5,043 nucleotides of DNA, taken from NCBI GenBank assembly GCA_012510755.1, contig JAAZHL010000241.1:1-5043 (forward strand), in the 5' to 3' direction. Positions 1 through 5,043 of this stretch are shown here, in pieces. This DNA comes from Leucobacter sp. GTDB lineage: Bacteria; Actinomycetota; Actinomycetes; Actinomycetales; Microbacteriaceae. The position numbers and the translations under genes were made by a program. Each line of letters opens with the position of its first letter. The stretch's first letter is position 1. The notes beneath the pieces are model-generated. The model made no database searches, was not told where the DNA came from, and saw nothing but the letters and a program-made list of their open reading frames with translations.

Positions 1-1388
1 ACGTTCTTCGTCTCTTTCCCAAGCAGCAAGGCAATAAGTGTCAACAACGCCGCGCCAGTGAGGTAGTAGCCGACGTAGACGGGGCTGCCGTCGGCTGAGC
101 TCCACAACCAGACGGCGATGATCGGGGCGAGAGCCGCGCCCAGAATTGACGAGACGTTGTAGGCGATTGCTGAACCGGTATACCGCACGTTCGTCGGAAA
201 CATCTCTGGCAAGAATGCACCCATCGGGCCGAACGTGAGCCCCATGAGCGTGAAGCCGAGCGCCAAGTAGAACATCACTGCGGCGGTGCTGCCGCCGAGC
301 AGCGGCACGAAGGTGAATCCGAAGAGCGCGATGGCGAGCGTCACCCAGATCAACGTGCGGCGGCGACCGTAGCGATCTGCGAGTGGCCCCGACACCAGCG
401 TGAAGATGCCAAAGAACACCACACCAAACACGAGCATCAAGATGAACTCGTTGTAGGTGTACCCGGCCCCAGCGATGTACGAGGTCGCGTCGAACGCTGA
501 GCCTGACTCGGCTGCCGCTGACTCTGCCTGCTGCAGCGTCGCACGAGTGCCGTAGGTGAGGGTGAACGAGGTCATCAGATAGAAGAGCACGTAGGTGGCC
601 AGCATGGCGAAGGTGCCATAGAGCAGGCCTCGCCAGTGGTGCTTGAATGCCTCGGCGAGCGGCATCTTTTTCACTTTGCCAGCCTCGCGGGTGCGCTCGA
701 ACGCCTCGGACTCCACCAACTTGAGCCGTACCCAGAGCCCGACGATCACCATGACGGCAGAGAACAAGAACGGAATGCGCCAACCCCATGCAAAGAAGGC
801 CTCGCTTGCCATGCCAGGCGAGGTGGGGTCTGAGAGCAGTTGGTTGATCGCGAAGAACAGCAAGTTGGCGATGATGAACCCGATCGGGGCGCCGAGCTGC
901 GGAAAGGTGCCGTACCAGGCCCGCTTGCCTGCTGGGGCGTTCTCGGTCGCGACGAGCGCGGCACCTGACCATTCGCCGCCAAGCGCAAAACCTTGGGCGA
1001 GGCGCATGATGAGCAGTAGCACAGCAGCCCAGGCACCAATGCTCGCGTGGGTGGGCAGGAGACCGATGAAGAACGTGGCGATACCCATGGTGAGCAGCGA
1101 GGCCACCAGGGTCGCTTTGCGGCCGATGCGGTCGCCGAGGTGCCCAAAGAAGATTGCGCCGACGGGACGGGCGAGCATCGCCGCACCAAACGTTGCGAAG
1201 CTCGCGAGCAGTGCGGTGGTGTCGTTGCCGGTCGGAAAGAAGAGCACCGGGAATACGAGCACAGCGGCGGTCGCATAGGCGTAGAAATCGTAGAACTCAA
1301 TGGTGGTGCCGACGAGGCTCGCGAGTATGACGCGCGACCGTGAGTTGCGGGGTGCGGCTTGTGGGGCCGCGGTGGTGTCAGTAGACAT
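1..1388 (-). CDS. MFS transporter, metabolite:H+ symporter (MHS) family, 3' end cut by window edge
   Basis: Predicted inner-membrane, proton-coupled importer of a small organic acid or betaine-like solute; the substrate cannot be read from sequence. The frame is open from ATG at 1388 to the left edge (462 codons), and the visible C-terminus (GKETKN) resembles the usual end of the family, so only a few residues are missing. Supporting motifs are TTIEFYDFY in TM1 (residues 28-36), MFS motif A GHLGDRIGRK in loop 2-3 (82-91), the MHS signature RLAQGFALGGEW (129-140), and a second motif A, GPLADRYGRRR, in loop 8-9 (334-344). About twelve hydrophobic segments are visible. The TM7-TM8 loop (about 284-313) is long, Ala/Ser/Glu-rich and tyrosine-containing. 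The gene lies 144 bases after the purine nucleoside phosphorylase, with its own apparent promoter, so it is probably not in the same operon. Family call is firm; ShiA- and ProP-like relatives have the same layout. Confidence 0.93.
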   Translation of the reverse strand, partial: MSTDTTAAPQAAPRNSRSRVILASLVGTTIEFYDFYAYATAAVLVFPVLFFPTGNDTTALLASFATFGAAMLARPVGAIFFGHLGDRIGRKATLVASLLTMGIATFFIGLLPTHASIGAWAAVLLLIMRLAQGFALGGEWSGAALVATENAPAGKRAWYGTFPQLGAPIGFIIANLLFFAINQLLSDPTSPGMASEAFFAWGWRIPFLFSAVMVIVGLWVRLKLVESEAFERTREAGKVKKMPLAEAFKHHWRGLLYGTFAMLATYVLFYLMTSFTLTYGTRATLQQAESAAAESGSAFDATSYIAGAGYTYNEFILMLVFGVVFFGIFTLVSGPLADRYGRRRTLIWVTLAIALFGFTFVPLLGGSTAAVMFYLALGFTLMGLTFGPMGAFLPEMFPTNVRYTGSAIAYNVSSILGAALAPIIAVWLWSSADGSPVYVGYYLTGAALLTLIALLLGKETKN

Positions 1389-1401
1389 TAGTGACGGTGG
1401 A

Positions 1402-1406
1402 CCTTT
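1402..1406 (-). promoter_or_regulatory. Shine-Dalgarno-like site of the MFS transporter gene
   Basis: AAAGG on the minus strand lies 13 bases before the ATG at 1388. This spacing is longer than optimal, but no better start or site is visible nearby. It contrasts with the three upstream genes, which lack a usable site. Confidence 0.45.
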
Positions 1407-1438
1407 GAAGATTGCTTCGACCCCGCGGATCGCGGGGT
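1407..1438 (-). promoter_or_regulatory. Leader stem-loops upstream of the MFS transporter gene
   Basis: Positions 1420-1438 form a perfect 8-bp inverted repeat with a 3-base loop (ACCCCGCG, GAT, CGCGGGGT). Directly beside it, 1407-1418 is a small 4-bp stem with a 4-base loop (GAAG, ATTG, CTTC). Both lie in the presumed 5' leader of the transporter mRNA, just ahead of the AAAGG site. No T-run follows on either strand, so this does not look like an intrinsic terminator. A regulator-binding site or a translation-modulating hairpin is possible; the role is unknown. Confidence 0.5.
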
Positions 1439-1483
1439 GAGCGGTCTCGGGCGTCGCTGGATGGGGTCTGCTCGTGACAGAAC

Positions 1484-1505
1484 AAATATATTTTAGATCT
1501 GATCT
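1484..1505 (-). promoter_or_regulatory. Putative promoter and operator of the MFS transporter gene
   Basis: This is an AT-rich island in otherwise GC-rich DNA. On the minus strand it offers two overlapping TANNNT -10 candidates, TAAAAT (1490-1495) and TATATT (1485-1490), placing transcription start about 90 bases before the ATG. A perfect 10-bp palindrome AAATATATTT (1484-1493) abuts an 11-base inverted repeat with arms AGATC and GATCT around a single base (1495-1505). No convincing -35 hexamer is seen. The overlap of palindromes with the -10 suggests repressor control; the regulator is not in the window. Confidence 0.45.
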
Positions 1506-1532
1506 GCGAGAATTGCGAGCCTTGGCCCGAAA

Positions 1533-2369
1533 CTACGGCAGCAACGGCACCAGTTCGGCAAGCAGGGCGGCAAGCCGTGGCTCAGCCTCGCGCCCGGTTT
1601 GAATGACTTCTTCGTGGCTGAGCGGTGTTGCTGAAATGCCGGCCGCAGCGTTCGTAATGAGTGAGAAACCAAGCACCTGCATGCCTACTTGACGCGCGGC
1701 AATCGCCTCGAGGGCGGTCGACATGCCCACAATGTCGCCACCGATAATGCCTGCGTAGCGCACTTCAGCTGGAGTCTCATAGTGGGGCCCCGTGAACTGC
1801 ACGTAGACACCCTCGTGCAGCGAATCGTCAACACTGCGTGCGAGCTCACGCAATTCGCGTGAATACAAGTCGGTTAAGTCAACAAAGTTCGCGCCCTCAA
1901 TCGGCGATGCCGCAGTGAGATTGATGTGATCGCTGATCAGCACCGGGCGACCGGGCGCGAACGCGGGGTTCACCCCACCGGCACCGTTCGTGAGCACCAT
2001 AATCTTTGCCCCCGTAGCGGCTGCAGTGCGCACTCCGTGCACAACCGCGCGCACTCCGTGGCCCTCGTAAAAGTGGGTGCGTGCACCGATGACGAGCGCG
2101 TGGCGGCCGTCGCTCAGCCTGATCGAGGTGAGCTTACCGCCGTGACCCACGACTTGTGATGACCGAAAACCGGGCACCTGTTCTGCCGCAATCTCACTGA
2201 CGACTTCGCCCATTGACTCTGCCGCTTTTCCCCAGCCACTGCCGAGGGTGAGCGCAATGTCGTGTTGGGGTATGCCACTCAGCCGGGCAATGACCTCGGC
2301 TGCCTCGGCGGCAAGGGCGTCGGGTGAAACATCGTCTGTCGCTGGTCTGATGTCGCTCGCATCACTCAT
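1533..2369 (-). CDS. punA: Purine nucleoside phosphorylase (trimeric, PNP/MTAP family)
   Basis: Cytosolic enzyme of purine salvage that splits guanosine or inosine-type nucleosides with phosphate to a base and (deoxy)ribose-1-phosphate. The 278-residue length is normal for the trimeric class. Landmarks match human PNP in order: phosphate loop LGSGWG (42-47, Ser44), GHGG (75-78, His76), RTHFYEGH (97-104, phosphate and ribose contacts), LTNGAGG (126-132), GPHYETPAE (194-202, with Glu198 as the base-binding glutamate), GMSTALEA (215-222), and LITNAAAG (237-244, with Asn240 as the catalytic asparagine). His252 in SHEEV matches the ribose 5'-OH contact. All key residues are present, so it should be active. 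Asn240 with Glu198 points to 6-oxopurines rather than methylthioadenosine. The ATG at 2369 is supported by a TANNNT hexamer 7-12 bases upstream. The preceding gene is 42 bases away. The symbol follows actinobacterial use; deoD is also applied. Confidence 0.95.
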   Translation of the reverse strand: MSDASDIRPATDDVSPDALAAEAAEVIARLSGIPQHDIALTLGSGWGKAAESMGEVVSEIAAEQVPGFRSSQVVGHGGKLTSIRLSDGRHALVIGARTHFYEGHGVRAVVHGVRTAAATGAKIMVLTNGAGGVNPAFAPGRPVLISDHINLTAASPIEGANFVDLTDLYSRELRELARSVDDSLHEGVYVQFTGPHYETPAEVRYAGIIGGDIVGMSTALEAIAARQVGMQVLGFSLITNAAAGISATPLSHEEVIQTGREAEPRLAALLAELVPLLP

Positions 2370-2375
2370 GCCGTC

Positions 2376-2381
2376 AGCTTA
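2376..2381 (-). promoter_or_regulatory. -10 element (TAAGCT) of the purine nucleoside phosphorylase gene, leaderless
   Basis: TAAGCT on the minus strand occupies -12 to -7 relative to the A of the ATG at 2369. This is the position expected if transcription starts at the start codon. No Shine-Dalgarno sequence lies between it and the ATG, and no good -35 is seen. Confidence 0.55.
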
Positions 2382-2411
2382 CTTGGCGAAGACCCACGAA
2401 TGTCGCAACGC

Positions 2412-2981
2412 TCAGCCCGAGATCCTGCTGAGGCTCTGCCGCCAGTGGGCTCGCCACGTCTCGATCTGCTCGGCCTCATTGAGGCCCGTGTGCTGAATGG
2501 TGATTTGAGCTCGCGTGTCACCCTTCGACTCGGCTGCCACTTCGAGCTTGCCTGCACCCTCGAGTGAGGCCCGCCAGAATGAGCGTTTCTCGGTGCGAGA
2601 CTCGCGAACCTGAAAGACTGCGTGCCCCAAATGGTCAGCTGCGGCACCTGCGTTGCTCACCCAACGTGCAAGCGCCTCGTCGCGCTCGAACGGCACGGTT
2701 TTGCTTGCACCCACCCGAAATTCGCCGCTTAGCGATTGCCCCGGGACACGCATGCCTGCGTGCTGTTCGAAGGCAATGGCCGCCGCCTGCGCCCACCACT
2801 CTGGATTGTCGAGCGATGGCGGCATTGCTGCAAGTGCGATGCGAGCTATTTGGGGGTGTGAAAGCTCTGTAGCTTTTGCATCAGCAAACAGCTGCAGCCA
2901 CTCGGCCCACTTCTTGTTGCTCGCGCGTTCGAGCGCAGCGACACTGCTAGCTTTGGTGGTGTTGCCCGCTGCGCTGCTCAT
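2412..2981 (-). CDS. Uncharacterised protein with conserved WWAQ motif (DUF4287/SRPBCC-like)
   Basis: Function unknown; 189 residues, soluble, with no signal peptide or membrane segment. It resembles a family of actinobacterial proteins, as recalled, that pair a short helical N-terminal domain with a C-terminal SRPBCC (AHSA1/START-like) fold. N-terminal hallmarks are KWAEW (24-28), H42 followed by IA (45-46), WWAQ (62-65), and E72-x3-G76-x-R78-x2-GQ (81-82), then SGEFRVGASKTV (85-96), which looks like the first strand of the SRPBCC part. The C-terminal segment RAQITIQHTGL (157-167), followed by a Trp-rich helix (W176, W180), matches the last strand and long helix of such folds. It is flanked by genes of unrelated function with its own apparent promoter, so context gives no clear role. 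The ATG at 2981 has a TANNNT at -12 to -7. It is certainly coding; the family placement is from memory. Confidence 0.8.
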   Translation of the reverse strand: MSSAAGNTTKASSVAALERASNKKWAEWLQLFADAKATELSHPQIARIALAAMPPSLDNPEWWAQAAAIAFEQHAGMRVPGQSLSGEFRVGASKTVPFERDEALARWVSNAGAAADHLGHAVFQVRESRTEKRSFWRASLEGAGKLEVAAESKGDTRAQITIQHTGLNEAEQIETWRAHWRQSLSRISG

Positions 2982-2987
2982 GTACCT

Positions 2988-2993
2988 AGGTTA
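2988..2993 (-). promoter_or_regulatory. -10 element (TAACCT) of the WWAQ-motif gene, leaderless
   Basis: TAACCT on the minus strand sits at exactly -12 to -7 of the ATG at 2981. Only a weak AGG close to the ATG could act as a ribosome binding site, so a leaderless transcript is the simpler reading. Confidence 0.55.
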
Positions 2994-3025
2994 GCCAATC
3001 AGAACGAACTGGGTGAGTGCGGTAG

Positions 3026-3047
3026 AGCGAGAAACTGCGGTTTCGCT
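3026..3047 (-). terminator. Possible weak stem-loop after the Nudix gene
   Basis: Positions 3026-3029 pair with 3044-3047, and 3032-3035 pair with 3040-3043, leaving a 2-base bulge and a 4-base loop. It lies about 20 bases after the Nudix stop codon and before the promoter of the next gene, as a terminator would. There is no T-run downstream on the minus strand, so it is only a candidate. Confidence 0.25.
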
Positions 3048-3067
3048 GATGCTGCAGATTTGCTAAC

Positions 3068-3775
3068 TCAGCGGGTGACCTCGAAGGTGCGCTCAGTGTC
3101 CCAGGGTACGCTCCAGCCCACCGCATCAAAGAGACCCGAGAGCATCATCGCGGTGAAGCCCCACACCGTGTGTCCGCCCAGCTGTGGCCCGAGCTTGAAT
3201 GCGGGGCCGGTGTGTACCCCACCGTCAAATTGCAACACAGAGGTGCCCCGCGAATCGGGGTGGATCAGCTCTGCCACGGGCACGCGAAAGACCTCGACTG
3301 ACTCACTGTAGTCTGCCGATACTTCGCTCGGAAGCCGCCACCAGCCCAGCACTGGCGTCACGAGGTAGTTGCTCACTGGGATGTGCGCATCTTCGAGATG
3401 CCCGAGCACATCGACGCCTGAGGGGTCGAGTCCGGTTTCTTCATGGGCTTCACGCAAAGCAGTAGCGGCTCGGTTTGCGTCGCTAGGCTCAACACCACCG
3501 CCCGGAAATGAGATTTGGCCGGCATGGTTTCGCAACCCGTTCGATCGGCGCATGAGCAGTACGTCGAGTTCGGGCCCGACCGTGCCAACTTCGCAGGCGG
3601 GTGCTGCGGCCACACGATCGAGTGCACCAAACAGCATGAGCACCGCTGAGTTGCGTTGCGTACGATTTGCTACCGGAAATCTATTGCGCGACATCGGCAC
3701 GGTCACCCCGCGTGCGAGGGCTGTTTCGAGCTGGTTGCGTGCCGCTGCCGCAGCCTGCGCTGCTGTGCTTGCCAT
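3068..3775 (-). CDS. Nudix hydrolase, CoA pyrophosphatase type (NudL/UPF0035-like)
   Basis: Predicted cytosolic enzyme that cleaves the diphosphate bond of CoA or acyl-CoA to 3',5'-ADP and (acyl-)phosphopantetheine, using Mg or Mn ions. It has 235 residues; the family core begins near residue 42. The CoA-type signature L73-L74-x-R76-R77-S78 followed by L81-R82-x-H84-A85-G86-Q87-x-S89-FPGG (90-93) runs directly into the Nudix box, which ends REAHEETGL (108-116) with metal ligands Glu112 and Glu113. The first Glu of the general Nudix pattern is Ala here, which is also true of E. coli NudL and so is not a defect. The first 25 residues are Ala-rich and probably helical. The start at 3775 is favoured over Met28 because of a TANNNT at -12 to -7. 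It sits 129 bases after the carboxylase epsilon gene, so a CoA theme is plausible but shared regulation is not shown. Confidence 0.9.
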   Translation of the reverse strand: MASTAAQAAAAARNQLETALARGVTVPMSRNRFPVANRTQRNSAVLMLFGALDRVAAAPACEVGTVGPELDVLLMRRSNGLRNHAGQISFPGGGVEPSDANRAATALREAHEETGLDPSGVDVLGHLEDAHIPVSNYLVTPVLGWWRLPSEVSADYSESVEVFRVPVAELIHPDSRGTSVLQFDGGVHTGPAFKLGPQLGGHTVWGFTAMMLSGLFDAVGWSVPWDTERTFEVTR

Positions 3776-3904
3776 ATATCAACATTACCGACTCGGGGCG
3801 CGGTCTTGCTTGGAAGATGCGCTCGTCACCGTGCGTCGCTGCGCAACAAGCCACCACGCGACGTGTCGCCACATAGCGAGTATTCGCGCACCGCGCCGTG
3901 GCGC
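3776..3904. other. Intergenic gap between epsilon subunit and Nudix genes
   Basis: These 129 bases hold the Nudix promoter element at the left end and no credible gene. Several short GC-rich inverted repeats are present (for example CGTCGC at 3834-3839 with GCGACG at 3858-3863), but none is followed by a T-run, so no terminator for the carboxylase genes is claimed. Confidence 0.5.
3782..3787 (-). promoter_or_regulatory. -10 element (TAATGT) of the Nudix gene, leaderless
   Basis: TAATGT on the minus strand occupies -12 to -7 of the ATG at 3775. The six bases between it and the ATG contain no ribosome binding site, which supports a transcript starting at the start codon. Confidence 0.6.
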
Positions 3905-4201
3905 CTAGCTTTCGGCGAGCAAATCTGCGATGCCCTCTGGCACTCGCTGCGAACGTCGCCAGGGTTCGTGTTCGCGCCGTTCGACGCGGCGAACGCGTTG
4001 GGTCTCTTCTGCGCGCAATTGCGTGAGCACCGCGATGACGGCTGCCTGCACCTCGTCGCTCACGCCAGGGGTGACAAAATCGAACCCTTCGTCACTGAGC
4101 GTGCGCTCGCCGAGACCCGCCTCTTCACGTTTGGCAGCGTCGCGCGCTGCTGCGTCGGGGGGCAACTGTATGGGCATCGTCGAAGGGTGCTCGTCCATCA
4201 T
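3905..4201 (-). CDS. Acyl-CoA carboxylase epsilon subunit
   Basis: Small accessory subunit that, in actinobacteria, binds the carboxyltransferase beta subunit and boosts or stabilises the acyl-CoA carboxylase complex. Read from ATG at 4201 it has 98 residues. The epsilon core is FVTPGVSDEVQAAVIAVL (about 42-59), a charged linker rich in Glu and Arg (64-79), then the conserved Trp81 in EPWRRSQR (79-86). About 40 residues of polar, Pro/Ala-rich sequence precede the core. The C-terminal tail after SQR (VPEGIADLLAES) differs from the Pro/Gly/Trp-rich tail I recall for other members. It starts 19 bases after the beta subunit stop, so the two are almost surely co-transcribed. Two adjacent ATGs (4201 and 4198) are possible starts. 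The frame continues upstream to 4282, but that would overlap the beta gene and is rejected. Identification rests on the core motif plus location. Confidence 0.85.
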   Translation of the reverse strand: MMDEHPSTMPIQLPPDAAARDAAKREEAGLGERTLSDEGFDFVTPGVSDEVQAAVIAVLTQLRAEETQRVRRVERREHEPWRRSQRVPEGIADLLAES

Positions 4202-4206
4202 GCGAT

Positions 4207-4213
4207 CTTTCTT
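4207..4213 (-). promoter_or_regulatory. Weak ribosome binding site of the epsilon subunit gene
   Basis: AAGAAAG on the minus strand lies 5 bases before the ATG at 4201 and 8 bases before the ATG at 4198. The spacing slightly favours the second ATG, which would shorten the protein by one residue. The match to AAGGAGG is imperfect, and translational coupling to the beta subunit stop at 4221 may help. Confidence 0.35.
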
Positions 4214-4220
4214 GACCCAC

Positions 4221-5043
4221 CTAGAGGGGAATGTTGCCGTGCTTCTTAGCCGGCTGCTCGGTGCGCTTGCCACGTAGACCACGCAAGGCCTTGATCACCG
4301 CGAGCCGGGTACCAGCGGGCTCGAGCACATTATCAAGCTCGCCACGTTCTGCGGCCAAGAAGGGCGAGGTCACTTCGGCGTTGTACTTTGCCGTGAGTGA
4401 GGTTAGCAGGGCCTCCACGTCTTCGCCTGCTGCTTGCGCCGCAGCGAGCTCTTTGCGGTAGAGAATGTTGACGGCGCCAGCGCCGCCCATCACGGCAATC
4501 TCGGCAGTTGGCCACGCGATATTGAAGTCTGCGCCCATCTGCTTTGACCCCATCACGATGTATGCGCCGCCGTAGGCCTTGCGGGTGATGATGGTGACGA
4601 GCGGAACCGTCGCTTCGGCATAGGCGTACAGCAGCTTGGCGCCACGACGAATGACGCCGTTGTACTCTTGCTCGGTGCCGGGCAGGTAACCGGGCACGTC
4701 GACGAGCGTGAGAATCGGGATCGAGAACGAATCACAGAAGCGCACAAATCGTGCGGCCTTCTCGCTCGCGTCAATGTTAAGCGTGCCCGCCATCTGTTTT
4801 GGTTGGTTGGCCACAATGCCGACGGTGCGCCCCTCAACCCGCCCGAAGCCGATGATCATGTTGGGTGCAAACAACGGCTGCACCTCAAGAAAATCGCCGC
4901 CGTCGAGAATCGCTTCAATGACGGTCAGCATGTCGTAGGGCTGATTCGGGCTGTCGGGAATCACGTTGTTGAGGCGGCGATCAGCGTCGGTGATCTCGAG
5001 CGCGGTGTCGCTGTCATAGATGGGCGCCTCTGCCAGGTTATTG
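4221..5043 (-). CDS. accD: Acyl-CoA carboxylase carboxyltransferase (beta) subunit, 5' part outside window
   Basis: Transfers the carboxyl group from carboxybiotin to acetyl-CoA or propionyl-CoA, giving malonyl-CoA for fatty acid synthesis or methylmalonyl-CoA. The window holds the last 273 residues (C-terminal carboxyltransferase half) of a protein usually about 520-530 long; the start lies beyond 5043. Clear marks are VDVPGYLPGTEQEYNG (about 4660-4703), then RRGAKLLYAYAEATVP, ITRKAYGGAYIVMGSK with the Gly-Ala pair of an oxyanion hole, the AWPTAEIAVMGG segment, and the typical end KKHGNIPL. The residue after GGAY (codon 4557-4559) is Ile. In Streptomyces coelicolor the matching residue is Asp422 in propionyl-specific PccB and Ile420 in AccB, which also takes acetyl-CoA, so broad specificity is inferred. 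A GTG at 4964 is in frame but internal, because family sequence continues upstream of it. The epsilon subunit follows 19 bases downstream. Confidence 0.95.
   Translation of the reverse strand, partial: NNLAEAPIYDSDTALEITDADRRLNNVIPDSPNQPYDMLTVIEAILDGGDFLEVQPLFAPNMIIGFGRVEGRTVGIVANQPKQMAGTLNIDASEKAARFVRFCDSFSIPILTLVDVPGYLPGTEQEYNGVIRRGAKLLYAYAEATVPLVTIITRKAYGGAYIVMGSKQMGADFNIAWPTAEIAVMGGAGAVNILYRKELAAAQAAGEDVEALLTSLTAKYNAEVTSPFLAAERGELDNVLEPAGTRLAVIKALRGLRGKRTEQPAKKHGNIPL

Noticed and set aside
643..1278. Long 211-codon open frame on the plus strand
   Set aside because: It is antisense to the clear MFS transporter frame, has a low-complexity Ser/Ala/Pro/Arg composition and no recognisable domain. 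It is a GC-rich codon shadow.
3460..3510. Missing first Glu of the canonical Nudix box
   Set aside because: Ala at this place is normal for CoA-pyrophosphatase-type Nudix proteins such as E. coli NudL, and the REAHEETGL metal-binding part is intact.
3831..3866. Inverted repeat CGTCGC/GCGACG after the epsilon gene as a terminator
   Set aside because: The stem is 6 bp with an 18-base loop and no T-run. Such short GC matches are expected by chance in this composition.
3656..4249. Plus-strand 197-codon frame spanning the gap at 3776-3904 and the epsilon gene
   Set aside because: It is antisense to the Nudix start and to the epsilon gene, is Cys/Arg/His-rich without any motif, and lacks a credible ribosome binding site.
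4202..4282. N-terminal extension of the epsilon frame up to an ATG at 4282
   Set aside because: It would overlap the end of the carboxylase beta gene by about 60 bases, and the extra residues are the beta gene read in another frame. The ATG pair at 4198-4201, 19 bases after the beta stop, is far more likely.
4962..4964. GTG at 4964 as the start of the carboxylase beta subunit
   Set aside because: Family-like sequence continues in frame to the right edge, so this is an internal valine of a truncated larger gene.

Overview
The window reads as ordinary chromosome from a high-GC Gram-positive bacterium. The best guess is an actinobacterium of the Microbacteriaceae type (Leucobacter or a relative). 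This is inferred from GC-rich third codon positions, an acyl-CoA carboxylase beta subunit followed by a small epsilon subunit (an actinobacterial arrangement), and start codons with little or no leader. No rRNA, tRNA, insertion sequence, CRISPR array or phage gene was seen.

All six recognisable genes lie on the minus strand, so they are transcribed from right to left. From the right edge they are: the C-terminal half of an acyl-CoA carboxylase carboxyltransferase (beta) subunit (4221-5043, cut by the edge); its epsilon subunit 19 bases downstream (3905-4201); a Nudix hydrolase of the CoA-pyrophosphatase type (3068-3775); an uncharacterised 189-residue protein with a conserved WWAQ motif (2412-2981); a trimeric-type purine nucleoside phosphorylase (1533-2369); and a metabolite:H+ symporter of the major facilitator superfamily (1-1388, only its last few residues missing at the left edge).

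The beta and epsilon genes look like one transcription unit for making malonyl- or methylmalonyl-CoA. The Nudix enzyme trims CoA or its derivatives, so the right half has a loose CoA theme. The Nudix, WWAQ and phosphorylase genes each carry a TANNNT -10 hexamer ending exactly 7 bases before the ATG. They also have no good ribosome binding site, so each probably has its own promoter and a leaderless mRNA. The transporter gene is different. It follows a 144-base gap holding an AT-rich promoter-like patch, an 11-base inverted repeat, and a leader with a strong GC-rich hairpin ahead of a Shine-Dalgarno-like site, which suggests it is separately regulated.

No new multi-gene system was found. The points most worth a second look are the leaderless promoter series, the control region of the transporter, and the isoleucine at the substrate-selecting position of the carboxylase.
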